A DNA stretch of 64,000 nt from the NCBI GenBank assembly GCA_025526935.1, contig JAHLKD010000034.1:62001-126000 (forward strand), given 5' to 3'. Position 1 is the stretch's first letter, and every line of letters begins with the position of its first letter. The notes below the pieces were generated by a model. That model made no database searches and was not told the DNA's origin. It saw only the letters and a program-made list of their open reading frames with translations. Source of the DNA: Cladochytrium replicatum (taxonomy: Eukaryota; Chytridiomycota; Chytridiomycetes; Cladochytriales; Cladochytriaceae). The translations under genes and the position numbers were made by a program. This document shows, one piece after another, positions 34,401-46,816 of the stretch.

Positions 34401-37400
34401 AGGTGACTGACAAGGATATTGGCGCGGACGTGTTGGGAACATTTGGGTTTGGCAAGCTTGTTTCGGAGCTCGTTGGGATGCGTGAAACGGCTTTGCGAGG
34501 GTTGTCGAAGAAGCACGAAGGCGCAGGTTCGGCTACGACCGAGTTGAGTAGTAGCACGAGCTCTGAAGTTCCTCCGCCACCAGGCCCAGAAGTCCATCAC
34601 CGCGAGCGGAGGGAAGCGCTTCTTCTGCTCGCGTCCGGAGTTCAGATTGCGAAAGTGGCGATGGACAAGGGCGGACCGGGGTTCAAGTTGTGGTTTGTGC
34701 GCGAAGGTGTGATCAAGGAGATGGAGCGGCTTGTCGAGTCGCTTGAAGAGATTCTTGAGGGTGGGAGCGTGGATGTACAGGGTGGACCGAGCGTGGATGT
34801 GTCGCCGATGACGACGCGGCACTTGCCGATGTTCGGGAGTACGGTCCGCGGGGAGGGAAGTTCGAGTGGGGGGATGATTGGGGGTGGAGTTGGGAGGTTG
34901 ACAGAGTTGGTGCAGGATCTGAAGAGGTTGAGGGAGCAGGTTGCAGGGCAGGTTGGCAGTTCGAGTAGTGCTGTGGGGAGTGCAGCGAGCGAGAACGCAG
35001 GTGGATCTGTGGCTGCTGCTGAGGCTGTAAGTGCGACGAGCTCAAAAGCAGAGTCTATCGATGAGAAGCCGGGATGGAGGGACTGGATTGATTCTGCGGA
35101 TGAGCTTTTGAAGAAAGTTGACTCAGAGCTACAGACCCCTTCCGCTACGGACGTGGGTGGCTCAAAAGATGAATCGGAAGGCGTCGACGAGACGAAGGAT
35201 GAGGGAGATGCAGGAAGTCGCAAGCGGAGGTCGAATCGCGTCTCAGCAGAATTGAAGCGGCTGTCAACGGGCACGAGCGGAATTCCGAGATTGAAAGTTG
35301 ACACCCAGAACAAATCGACTGCGGAGCAACAGTCCAGCCCCGTCTCACCGAGCTTGAACTCACCGACCTCGCTTATCGCCAACATGCGCGGCATGCTCGA
35401 GCGGCTTTCTCGCGGCACGTTTGGAAGTTCCGAGAGCAGCGCAACGAGCTCGATACCTCCCCCGCCGCCACGATCGATGGCGACAACGCACCCGTTCCAA
35501 GCTGTGCCGTCGGTCGTTGGGATCAACCAGCAACGAGCGTCCGAGAAGCAGGTGTTGGAATGGATGCTGTGGATGTGCAAGCGGATCATTGAGCAGGCGA
35601 GGAAAGCGGACGAGGGAGATTCGAGCAGTGAGGAGATGCGGGATGGGGTTTTGGAGGAATTGAGGCGGCTCGGAGAGAAGCTTGGTGGGTCGAAGGGAGA
35701 GAATGATATGGAGTTGGACTATGGAGACGAGATTCGAGAGACGTTGCGTGCGCTTCAGATTGTCGCACAGCATTTCGCGGGCGGCGGAGGCGGGGGAGCA
35801 TCGATGGGTGGTGTCACGGGGTACGAAGTTTTGGAGAGCGGGGTGTTGGATGGGTTAATGTCGTATCTGACTATGCCTGGCGCGAACGACATTGTTGATG
35901 GCAATGAGAAGGTTAAAACCGCTTCGTTGTCGCTGAATGTTCGGCTTCGAATGTTTGTGCACGTATTTCTGAACGGCCCGACTCCAGATCCGAACTATGG
36001 AAACTATTACGTCTCCAACGCGATGCGGATGCTCGTGCAGAGGCTCCAGGAATCTCTCTCGCGGGTCGAGCGGTTCGAGATTGCTACAGCGTTCCCGAGC
36101 ACAAACTCTGCGAGTTTCTTTAGCGAAGGCGGCGAGGGGCTACTTGGGCTTTTGAGCGCGATGGGAGGTGGAGGAGGAGGACGGGACGGTGTGAAACCGA
36201 GTTTGCAGCTCGGGAGGCAGATCAAGATCAAGCTTGTTGCTGAGGAGCCTGAGAGCGTACCCAGGCAGTATTCGACTGTGCTTGTGAGCGTACACGCTGT
36301 TGGGACGTATAGAGCGCTCGAGGAGTATTTGAAGCCGAGGGTGTCGGTGACAGGTGCTTCTGGGAGCTCTGCAACGACGAGTGAGCCGAGTTCTGCTGAT
36401 GGATCTGCAGAGGGTTCGAGTACGACCAATGCGGAGGCGGAGGCGGTGAGTGGTGTGAAGGAGAAGAGTGAAGATACGAAAGAGAGCGAGGATGAGAAAG
36501 TTTCTGCGGGACCGTCTTTTAGCGCTGGGGAAGGGGTTGCTGCGACGAAAGGCGATATTGAAGGAGAATCGAAGGACGCCGAGAAGAAAGAAGGTAACGA
36601 GGATGAAGATGGAAGCGATGAAGAGGACGAAGAGGAAGGTGAGGGTGCCGAGAATTACGAGGATGAGGAGGACGAAGAAGATGAGGAAGAAGACGATGAC
36701 TTTGGCGGAGATGAGGTAAGATTGCTACGAAAGTCACTTGAAATTTGAATGGTTGATCCTGCTATTTTTAAACAGGTGATGAATGTGAGCGATCTCCTTC
36801 TGCACTCAGAGGAGCAACAGCGGAGAATGAGGAGGCAAAGTCACGGCGAGGCAAGCGAAGGGGAGGACGAGTCTGCTGTGAAGTCTGAGGCCCTGCAAGA
36901 TGAGGGAGGACGAACTATTGTTGGAGATGGCGAGGCAGAGAGCGTTGTTGACGTTCGGCCATCGACAAGTGAATCGAGACCAATAGCCGGTCCCAGCGAT
37001 GGTAACAGTCCCTCAGCACCGGTTGCGAGCGGTTCATCCACGTCTGCGATGAACGGCGGTGAACGTGATGCGGCTGATCACCACGAACCGCCCACAGTGG
37101 TGTCTGATTCCGCACCGCAAGCTTCAGCCTCTACGTCGACAACGAGATCGTATGCACAGGCTGCCGGAACATCAGTCAACAGCTTCTCGATCCAGTTCTC
37201 GCTTGGAGATCAGGTTATCCCACGCGAGATGACGATTTTCGGTTCGATCTACCGGCACGAACAGCAGAGGCTTCGAGAGGCTGCTGGGTCGGATACACTC
37301 CCTGTGACGACGGTCAACGTGTGGTCCAATGTGTTTACGATCAAATACAAAAAGATCGCGACCAGCCCTGCTTCAAACAAAGGTTCTAGGTCGAATACAC

Positions 37401-39688
37401 CACGGTTGACCTCGAGCCCCGGACGGCAATTGTTTGAAAAACCAACGATCTTTGCAACTGGCGATGAGAAAACATCTGGGGAATCAGCGTTGCCTCGGTT
37501 GCGGACCATGCTTCCTTACCGCCTTGACTTGATGAGTGTTCTTGACAAAGACACTTATCCCGGAAGGATTATGTACATGCTTCATTTGCTTCACGGTATC
37601 AATTCCCGGTGGACTGAGATTTATGTAGACGAGGACGGTGTTGTTGGCGGTGAGGAGGAAGGTGAATCGCGTGGATCATCGGGCGAAGCTTTGTCGATCA
37701 ACCCGCTTGTTCCAAGTGCATTCCAGAACAACAAACTCACTGCGAAACTCAACAGGCAGCTCGACGAGCCGCTCATCGTAGCATCCCACGTGCTTCCGTC
37801 ATGGTGCTCGATCGTCGCAAAGGATTTGTCGTTCTTGGTGCCTTTCGAAACCCGACTGGTGTATCTTCAGAGCACTTCGTTTGGATACTCCCGGAGTATG
37901 GGGCGATGGCAGCAGCAGAATGCGCCGCAGGCGAACGCTGGAAGTGGGCGAGGTGGATCGGGACTGTTGCGTGGTGGAGATATGGGATCGATCGGGCGTA
38001 TTCAGAGGCAGAAGGTTCGGATTTCGAGAAGCAGGATTGTGGATTCGATGCTAAAGGTGATGGAGCTGTATGGATCTGCGCAGGCTCTGCTGGAAGTAGA
38101 GTTCTTCGACGAGGTTGGGACTGGTCTTGGGCCAACGTTGGAGTTTTACGCTCAGGTTTCAAAAGACGTGAGACGAAGGAAAGGGGTTACGTTTTGCGGA
38201 TCTGTTCTTCGGAATGTTTGGAGGGACGATTTGCCGGCAGGAAACTTCTTGCCCGGTGGCTCGTCAGATAGTGAAGGACCACAGCCGATGGACGAGAGCG
38301 AGTTGGCTGGTGAGAGCTCAACATCACGCTCGCCAGCTGGCGCTGTGGCGGCTGCAGCTGAGCAATCAGGCACAAACGGTGGTTCACAGTTGCCGTCACC
38401 AGCGGTATTGGCATTGGAGGAGGCGAATAAGGCCATGGACTCTGAGATTAGGAAAGCTGCTCGGAAAGAGGTGGACGTTGATGAATTCCTGGGCTCGTAT
38501 CAAGGTTTGTTCCCTTCGCCGATGCTAAGGTCTGTAGCGGAAGGAGAGTCGGGAAAGTAAGTTTACACTTTGTTTTGTAAGTCGGTACATCATTCTTATT
38601 TTGTCATAAAGGAAAACAATTGATTTGTTTAAATGCTTGGGGACGTTCGTGGCGAAAGCTCTTTTGGACTCGCGGTTGGTGGATCTGCCGTTCAACCCGA
38701 TATTTTTGGAGATGGTGGTGGGGCAGGAAGAAGAGCAAGAGCAGACAGCGGAGAATGTTTTTGGCGATGTCGGAAGGACCGGATCAGAGCTTCATTTGAT
38801 CAAGGTGATTAAGAAGCGCATGTCCTGTGTGTTCCCTGCTGAATTTCTTTTGATTCCTTACAGCATATCGACAAACCTTTATACACTTCCCTAATGGACC
38901 TCAAGAAGTATTCGCAAGCGAAACGAGCAATAGAGAAGGACGAGTCGCTGACCGGCGTGCAAAGGCATAAAGCGATCGAGGAAGTGACGATGAAGGGAGC
39001 ACGATTGGAGGACTTGTGCCTTGACTTCACGCTGCCTGGATTCCCGGATATGGAACTGAAGCCCGGTGGACGGGATGTGAATGTAACGATGGGCAATGTG
39101 GAGGAGTATGTACAACTAGTTGTGGATGCGACCGTGGGCAGCGGAGTTCGGAAACAGATCGAGGCGTTTAGAAAAGGTTTCAATCGTGTCTTCCCGGTTA
39201 CGGATCTTCGGACCTTCTCCGTGCAAGAATTGGGAGTGCTAGTTTCTGGATCCGAGGAGGAGGACTGGAGCGTCGAGAGTGAGTGACTAGTTTTTTTTTC
39301 ATCTTGGCCGTTGCCTCATTCATTGCACTACCTTCAAATAGCTCTCATGGATGCCATGAAGCCAGACCACGGTTACAACCAAGACTCGCGGCCGATCAAG
39401 TACCTCGTTGAGATGATGTCAACGTTCCAGTCGGTTGAGCGTCGCGAGTTCCTCCAGTTCGTGACTGGGTCACCCAAATTACCCATCGGAGGATTCAAAG
39501 CCTTGTCGCCATGTTTGACAGTCGTGTGCAAGAATGTAGAGGGAGGGCGGAAGCCAGATGATTACCTGCCTTCGGTAATGACTTGTGTGAACTATCTGAA
39601 AGTTCCCCAATACTCAGATGTTGATGTGATGAGACGTCGGTTTGAGGTTGCTATGCGAGAGGGACAGGGTTGTTTCCATCTTTCGTGA
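31413..39688 (+). CDS. UFD4: UFD4/TRIP12-type HECT E3 ubiquitin ligase, about 2593 aa
   Basis: Nine exons: 31413-31443, 31522-31840, 31905-32006, 32064-32776, 32835-36715, 36776-38556, 38612-38804, 38864-39278, 39342-39688. A basic serine-rich N-terminus and acidic tract lead to an armadillo-like region (WLLQLKNGADPTLQLVALQD, LLACRCLSNLIEALP, and following repeats), long disordered linkers, a second acidic tract near 36600-36710, and the HECT end. Diagnostic blocks are YPGRIMYMLHLLHGINSRW, ALLEVEFFDEVGTGLGPTLE, DHGYNQDSRPIKYLVEMM, SPKLPIGGFKALSP and LPSVMTCVNYLKVPQYSD, whose cysteine (about residue 2560) is the ubiquitin-thioester residue. Ufd4/TRIP12 ligases extend ubiquitin-fusion and N-degron substrates and ubiquitin chains. 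The protein is larger than yeast Ufd4 (about 1480 aa) and nearer to animal TRIP12. Phase is kept at every junction; the symbol is by homology. Confidence 0.93.
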
Positions 39689-39903
39689 GGGATAACTTGA
39701 AGAGGCATGTAGTATTTTCCTCCCCCTTTTGTATATTTTGGGATGTTCGTACCGGACGTTTGCACAGCAACTACCGGCCAACGAAGTTTGAATATTTCGA
39801 CAATAACAATATAGCTCTGCGATTTCAATCCGAAGTGCTGCCCTCTTAATGTACCGGGAATTAACGCGAATTTTAAATTTTCAAATCTTTGGGCTTTGGT
39901 TTC

Positions 39904-41445
39904 ATGTCCGGTTTGGGTTCGGGTTTGGACCCGGACGTTTTTGGCGTGAGCGTGGCTGCTACATGCGTCGCTGCTGGGGAGGCGGTTGGCTTCACAGCAG
40001 TCCTCGCCTGGAGACTCAAACAGCTTGGCTGGCCGAAGACTCCATTTCGACGCTGGGCAAGATACCAGAAACTTTCGATTGGCGGGTGCTGGATAGGAAT
40101 ATTTCTCTATATGAGCTCGATGCGTGAGTTTTGCGTGGGTTTAATCATCTGTGATTCTCGGGCTGATTCTTTTGTTACAACAGTTGAGCTTGTGCTGGTG
40201 ATGTACATTTCACCAGAGAACTTGGCAAAAGCGGGTGACAGCATACCGGGTGTGTGGAATAAAGGAGCTCTAAAGTAACTTGAACTTTGCTCCTTAGTAA
40301 TGCAGCACTTACGGTACACTTGTGATAGGTTCTTCGTTTCTCTTTCCGAAACCATGAGCCAATTTATTCTCTCGTTTTGGGGTGGGGTTTTTAAACTTTC
40401 TGTATTTCACACTGATGATGCGTGTCGATACCGTAGTGTTCAGCTACTTCCTGATCCTCATGGAGAGGTTCGCTGCGTTTCGCTTTTTGCTGCCTGGTAA
40501 AGTATATCATTGACGCTGCTTATTCGTTAACACATCATCACTCAAACAGTTCGAATCTTTCGGCTTCTTTACACACCTTTCTTGATATTCGGGACCATGC
40601 TGTTCCTTTTAATGATGATCGGGACCATCATTATCAACATCAACGTGACCGCGCTCACAGAATCAGAGACCAGTGATTTGGTTCTCGCCACATCTTCCCT
40701 GTTGCTATTTTGCGTTTTCTTTGAATTAGTCCTCTCCATCTCTTTGTGCCGTACATTTTTCATCAGGTCTATGGGCCAACGACGACAAGAGTCCTGGAGT
40801 CTTAGTCGTGGTGGCGACGATGGATATATTTCACACATTGAGGTATTGGTCACTTATGTGTCAATCAATCTTTATCTGTTAATCTTGTTTATCGCAGTTG
40901 CAGCACCAACGTAAAGGAAACCTACCATCATCTCAAATTAGTTTGTCATCCACCTCATATCCACATTCAAATTCAGCACTTGATCGTCGCAGCGGCTCGA
41001 CCAGTGATGGTCCTACAATTGTTCCACCACTCACAAACCACTCCAACAACTCGGCCATCACTCTTCGTCCGGCCGCCGCATCAACAACTACTTCCAGATC
41101 GGACACCTACTCCCTCGCCACAGTTCTTCGTGATCCATATAAACGGCGAACAATATGGTTATTTGGCGGAATTGTGCTTTCAGATTTACTCGGAGTTTCT
41201 TTTTACGTGCTTTCATTGTTGCCCGAGACAGAGAAGATAGGTCGACCGATTGAGGTGGGTTGTGAGTTGCTCGAATCTTGCATAATTGACTTTGGGCATT
41301 TGATTAGGTCATGGTGCGATGTTCGATAGGATTCCACTTCGTGCTCGCTTTGATCTTCCTGGAATCGTTCAGGCAGATTTTGCATCCAGAAAACTCGGCA
41401 TTTGTTGTTTCAACAGCAGTACTTACTGCACCAGAGTTTCTTTGA
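39904..41445 (+). CDS. Seven-transmembrane receptor-like protein, 403 aa
   Basis: Seven exons: 39904-40123, 40184-40274, 40329-40381, 40437-40496, 40550-40842, 40898-41254, 41308-41445, all in phase. Hydrophobic segments lie at about residues 13-36, 57-81, 105-133, 147-174, 184-208, 324-347 and 359-383, giving seven helices. The third ends ILMERFAAFRF, placing an acidic-Arg-aromatic triplet where receptors of the rhodopsin type have DRY. The long loop between helices 5 and 6 (about 115 residues) is serine/threonine/asparagine-rich, typical of a cytoplasmic regulatory loop. No ligand-binding domain is attached and I cannot place it in a named GPCR class. Location in the plasma membrane and G-protein coupling are inference. 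A decayed paralogue follows at 42005. Confidence 0.75.
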
Positions 41446-42004
41446 AGCGAGTTCAAAGCTTTCCACCCAACTCTGCCAAATTAGTTTGATATTTATTCTG
41501 CATAGTCAAATTAGATGGTCTATTTCTTGGCCCATGTTGCTTCCAGAGTTCAATCCGAATCAAGCGCATCGGATATCAGAGAGTAGTTTATTAGTTGAAT
41601 CTAGTCGTGGTTGCGTTAGTTCTTTGATCGCTACATTGTAATTAGCAGTATCAGATGTATTTTTTGTCAAGAGTTGTTCTTTAGCCGATGAGAGCAGCAG
41701 TGTTAAACACACCGTTCCGTCGAGGTTCTGTCCAATCCATCTGACTTCCCAGGCCCCGACCCAGACCGGTTGTCTGGGCCCCACAGGCACCTCGAGATGG
41801 TGGAGTGACTGAATCGCCAATATTGAATATTCTTTTTCAATGTCCATTCATGTATGCGGAGGGGGGGAGATGGTGAATACCTGTCTTTGGTACATACTCG
41901 TGTGGACTATCGGATGTTTATTGATGTGACGATGATGTTCCCAAGATCAAGAACAAGCTAATTTTTTGTGTCCACCAACTTGGCGGCATTAGTAATGCAT
42001 AGTC
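41446..42004. other. Intergenic, 0.56 kb
   Basis: No convincing gene. A minus-strand frame of 95 codons (41847-41560) shows no family resemblance. Confidence 0.45.
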
Positions 42005-42620
42005 ATGCCGCTTTTGCTTTTCATGGCGGATTGCGATCCTGACATTTTGGGAGTGAACATCGCTGCTGCATGCATCGCAGCAGGGGAGGGCGGGTGCATT
42101 TGTAGCAGTCCTCGTCTGGCGACTCAAACAGCTGGGCTTGCCCAAGACTCCATTTCTAAGCTGGACCAGATGACCAGAAACTCTCGATTTGCGGGCAGAG
42201 CGCCGCAATCCTTCTCATCACACGCTGGATAAGTGTAGCATGGAGTGTATTCGCTGGAACTCTCTGACTGAGGCTCAAATTAGTTGAACTTGTGCTGGTG
42301 ACTGAGAAATTGGCGAGAGCCGGGTGACAGCATCGCGGGGGTATGGAATGAAGGAGCTCCAAAGTAGTAGGGCTTAGTGTTATATCTTTTGGTGCAGTAC
42401 TCGGATAGATGTTTCGTTTCTCTCTCTGAAACTTTAAGTCGGGTTTATTCGGTGGGAGTCTTGCAAACACATCGTTTGTTATTTACACTTATGATACGTG
42501 TCGATTACGTAGTGTTCTTCAACTTCCTGATCCTTATGGAGAGATTTGTGTCATTTAGGTTTCTGCTGCTGGGTATGTAACTGTACTCACAGCAACCACA
42601 CAAAATTTTTTCGTAGAGAA
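42005..42620 (+). pseudogene. Decayed paralogue of the 7TM gene
   Basis: The segment repeats the order of the neighbour's exons 1-4: DPDILGVNIAAACIAAGEG (TM1), the linker KLD..TRNS, VELVLV-like and GVWNEGAPK-like blocks, RCFVSLSETL, and VDYVVFFNFLILMERFVSFR with the MERF triplet. Frames change several times and the second half of the receptor (helices 4-7) is not recognisable. Sequence up to 42995 is otherwise empty. Confidence 0.65.
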
Positions 42621-42995
42621 TTCAAACCTTAACCAGACTTTTGGGAACTTTTATCGCAATAGTCAAACCTTCAACCTCCGCATTCCTGTTTCAATCATCC
42701 AAAAGTCTCATTTGCGGTAGGTTGTTGCAGCCTATAATCTTCATAGACACTCTCCTTTCTTCCAAGCTTCTCGTTGAATCGTTTTTCGTTTATTATGGAG
42801 TCATCACCACACACACTTTCCAGATTTGGATAAGATCTAAGAATAATAGGGCCTTCAATGCAGTTTAGCCCCTCAACACAAAACCCTCCAACAACAGCCA
42901 AAATTATAAACACATAAATACGATCAAGCACCGAATGCACTCTTTATATTCGCTCAGTTTTACTCATTCTCAGGATCCACTGTACCAATAGAAGT

Positions 42996-45309
42996 TCACC
43001 CAATCCGCACTTCGGGAGTTTCATTGTCAAGATTGCAAAGAATAGCCACGTCAGACTTTTCGATCACTGGAGGCAGCACCACAGGGTACACCCTCCCAGC
43101 GTACTTTGTAAGTTTCGGGAATGCAGCACGCATCCGATTTGCCACTGCGGGGTCCGACGCAAGTTGCTCAAAGCATCGCTGGAAAAATGATTCAAACTCT
43201 TTACCCATATTCTCCGTTTCCTCTTCAATTGTCCTGCATGCAGCCTCGTGCGCTTCAACAAGAAATCCCAACTTTGTCTCGTAAATCTGCCGCACGTCGT
43301 TTGCAACTTCCCAGAACAGCTCGTCTGTCTCGAGCGCACTCCCTTCGAAACCTGTCATCCCCTCAGTAGGAAACGCAGGGTACGCGTGCTCCGGTTCTTC
43401 CTCAACGTTTGCCCACCTGTCACCGTGCGTTAATTCTGAGTTTCCTGAGCGCACTTCTGGCCGCGGTCGAGCCGATTTAATGTCTCTTAGATGGTCCATC
43501 GACGGCACAGCGGACAGCAGTGCTTTCGGTTCTCGGATGTGTTCCGCCGAGGGAAGTGCGGAAAGTATATACGTGCTTCCAACTGCGCTTAGCATCCCAC
43601 CTCGCGAAAGCTGTGCGGGTTTGCGTCCCTGACGAGAGTTGAGCGAAGATCGGACATCTTTCTGCTCGCCAACGGTGCGGGCACGGGATGGAGGAAGTGA
43701 AGTTGCCTTGGAGCTCAGGATAGTGGTGGAATTGCCGGCTGCGGAGCTGGGATGCGCTTGGTTTCCAAGGAAAGTGGTCAACGTTGCTCCTGGTGCTGCG
43801 ACAAGTATATGGAGCTTCAGAATTTCCTATTTGGTTGAAACATGTTTCTTACTCACGCATGTTCCTCCATGATTGGGTTTCTACGCATTCTTCGAGAGCT
43901 TCAATATGTTTTGTGAGCTCTGTAATTTTATCTTCACGCAGCTGAACCGTCGCTTGTAAATGCTCAACGATGTTCTCACTCCTAGTTCTCTCATCGTCAA
44001 TCTGGAAAACGAAAAATTGATCTACTTTTGCAAGTTTGAAAGATCCATGCTTACCAGAGCTTCTGTGAGGCAATGTTTCTTGAGAAGGATATGATATTTT
44101 GCTGCCTTATGGCTCAGCTTTGCGATCTCGTCAACCTTCTTCCGTTTCTCGCGCTTTAGCTGGAACAGCTGCTCAGTATTTTCCGTAGCTTTATCTTCCC
44201 GGTCCCTATATATCTGCTCAAGAAGAACCCTGCGTTCTCTCTACAAGAATGCCATAGCTCTCTTGGTTGATTGCACTCATGTTCAATCTTTTTTAACACA
44301 CCTCTGCGTCGGCTACGATGCGTGCGATGGCGTCGGCGAGTCGAGAACGATTCGCTCGTTGGATGTCGTCCAAACGACGTTGATGGAGTTTCCATAGAAC
44401 GTTCACCCTGTTCTGCATGCTTTGAACGAGGTTTTTGAACTGACCGTTTGCCTTTTCGTCGATGTGGATCTGAAGTTCATCTCTGGCGGACTGAAGTGCC
44501 TTGGAACAAGAAACCCAGGAGTCTCATTACCTTGAAAAGCTTTAAAGATCATATTCTTACTTGATTGAGTTCCAAAAAGAAGGACTCGACCTTTTTTACG
44601 TCCTCGATTTTGGTGTCGATTGTTTGGAATGCTCTGCTGGATCGAAAAAGTCCCTCTGGTTTCGTTGCATCTGGTGCTGGAGTATGTTTATCCGTCTTTA
44701 CACCAAAAATCCAAGATGTAAGTGACCACAATCTCCCAGCCACTACTAACAATCAAACCTCACCAGCTTCAAAGCAAACTTTTTCCTCCGTGTCACTGGT
44801 AATCCAACCCCGAACCCTTTCATCCTCAAATCACCTTGGTTCAAGTCATAGCCCTCCACCACAGTGGCATCCATAATTGACATTCGTCTCGATTGTCTCC
44901 TCTTCATCACATTCTTGGACTCCCGCTGCCCCAACCTTGTCCCCCGCCTCGTCGGCATTCTCCCAACGATCATCGGATTCAAAACGCCCTCTGCAAACGA
45001 ACAAGTCAACCTTGGCGATCCGATCATGTCGTATTCCTCATCCGCCTCGAGCCTCTCGTCGATCACATCGGAATCGGATTGTGTTGTTTCGTCAACATAC
45101 GAGGGTCCGAGTGAATTGAGGGCTTCGAGCGCTAGTTGGTGAACGTCATAGCCCACGGAACCGGGGTTAGAAGTGCGGTGCGAGGCTGCTTTGCAGGCAT
45201 GGAGGTAGAGCGCGCTGGATTCGGAGATGATGTTGGGCGGAACGCCGGCTTCGAGCAGAAGCGCACGGACGGTCGCATTAAAGGCGGCTTGAGGTGTAAT
45301 ATTGGACAT
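42996..45309 (-). CDS. Coiled-coil protein, 669 aa
   Basis: Six exons: 45309-44764, 44695-44561, 44499-44302, 44240-44055, 44001-43857, 43795-42996, in phase throughout. The first 100 residues (MSNITPQAAFNATVRALLLE...) form a helical domain with a conserved-looking ISESSALYLHACKAASHRT. Residues about 200-440 are long amphipathic coiled coil (DDIQRANRSRLADAIARIVA, LLEQIYRDREDKATENTEQL, EHLQATVQLREDKITELTKH). A serine-rich linker follows, then another helical region (LFWEVANDVRQIYETKLGFL, FESFFQRCFEQLASDPAVAN). The architecture suits a cytoskeletal, centrosomal or flagellar protein, which chytrids would have, but no named family is recognised. Confidence 0.72.
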
Positions 45310-46816
45310 TGGAGGAGATATCGATATCCGATATTTGATCAGGCCAATCAGAGTCCGAAAACCGTTGGAATGATAAATTTTTTTCATCGCATTCTCTCCT
45401 TCACTTTTTCTGAGTTGATCGTGCTCATTCTGGACTCATTCGCCAATTTTCTGGTCGCTTTGAATTACATACCGCATTGCTTCTTAATTTGTTTAGAAAG
45501 GAAAGGCATATTGGCTCCTCTCGAAACGTTCCAATCTTAAAATTTTGATACTGACTGCTTCCTGTTTAAAAATTCCTTGCCCCTTTTACGTTCCGAGCCC
45601 AGTTTCCAGTCGTGCATGATACGAAATGACCGGTTGAAAGCATGAACGTCCTAAGGTTTTTCCGGACCGTTCAATCGTTATAGTTCTTCTTTCCACATAA
45701 TATGATTCTGTTCACATTCCTGGTGGATGATAAAAACCTATCGTGCTGTACCAGTACAATTCCTCAAAATGCACTCTCATTGTTTCGGTCTTCTTGCTTG
45801 CGTGCATCTAATTTGTTTCTGCAAGAAGAGGTGGATCTGGTGGATCTTCCTCATCGGGCGGCTCTTCACCGGGTGATCCAACGGATCCTGGGATTCCTCG
45901 AACGACTTGCAGCATGGATTGAGCGGAGCCGAGGTTCGTTGATCATTCCCTAACTTGGTCACGGCTTTTCAAAAGAACAAACACCCCCGAAATGCAGCAA
46001 TATGTTGTCGGAACCACGTATGCCACATTCTCCCGTGAACAGCTTCGATATCTCTCTCTATGCGCATTTCAATCGAACTTCCAATCTCATCAACATGAAC
46101 AAGTTCCACATGCTCAAATGCGAGGAAATCGAAAATTATTGGGACTGCATCCCCAGAACCACAGCAAAAAAAGCCTTTGCCCTGGTGAACGTTACTACTC
46201 TCCCGAACACTATGTGCAATCGATTCAGTACCTGAACTCCTATCAAATCTGAATGCAGTAACATCCATCAACATGTGGTTTATTCCGTTGCTGAAGTTGG
46301 ACGCTCAATTGGCGAGACCATCGAAATTTTTCCCGCAGTGCTCGTGGCTGCACCAGTGGGACCTGGTTACTTGATCTATCGTTTCGGGCATACCCGCCAC
46401 GGTGGAAACTAGTTTATGGAAATGCATCGATGTTTTGGAATTCCGAAACGTTTAACGGTGGGGTTGTCGAAAGGTGATAATTTCCACTGCTTCCCACCAC
46501 TCATTGCAGCACAGCATAGGACGGTCCGTCAAAAAGGGGTTCAGATTTGAATGAGGTTGTCTTTGTGCTTTAGGGCAATAGTATCTTAAGCATTCTATAA
46601 TTTGTTCCGTCGAAAGGACGTTGGAGGCAATCATCAATGTTGCTTGGAATGCGGTATGAAGATGACATGCTGCTCCTCGCCTTGCTGCAAAACTCACTGC
46701 TGCATTCGAAACAAAAACAAGGATGATATGTTTTGAATAGTGGTTACCAGGTTGATATGTATTCTACGCGCATGTATCCAAGATTTGAACACCAGTTCCA
46801 GTGACAACTGGAGAAA
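45310..46816. other. Region without recognised genes, 1.5 kb
   Basis: A plus-strand frame at 46002-46235 (FDISLYAHFNRTSNLINMNK and on) looks somewhat protein-like but has no match and no partner exons. Nothing else found. Confidence 0.35.

Noticed and set aside
34250-35589. Long minus-strand open frames inside the HECT ligase gene
   Set aside because: They are antisense shadows of a GC-rich serine/proline-coding exon, with no family resemblance, while the plus strand carries the conserved protein.
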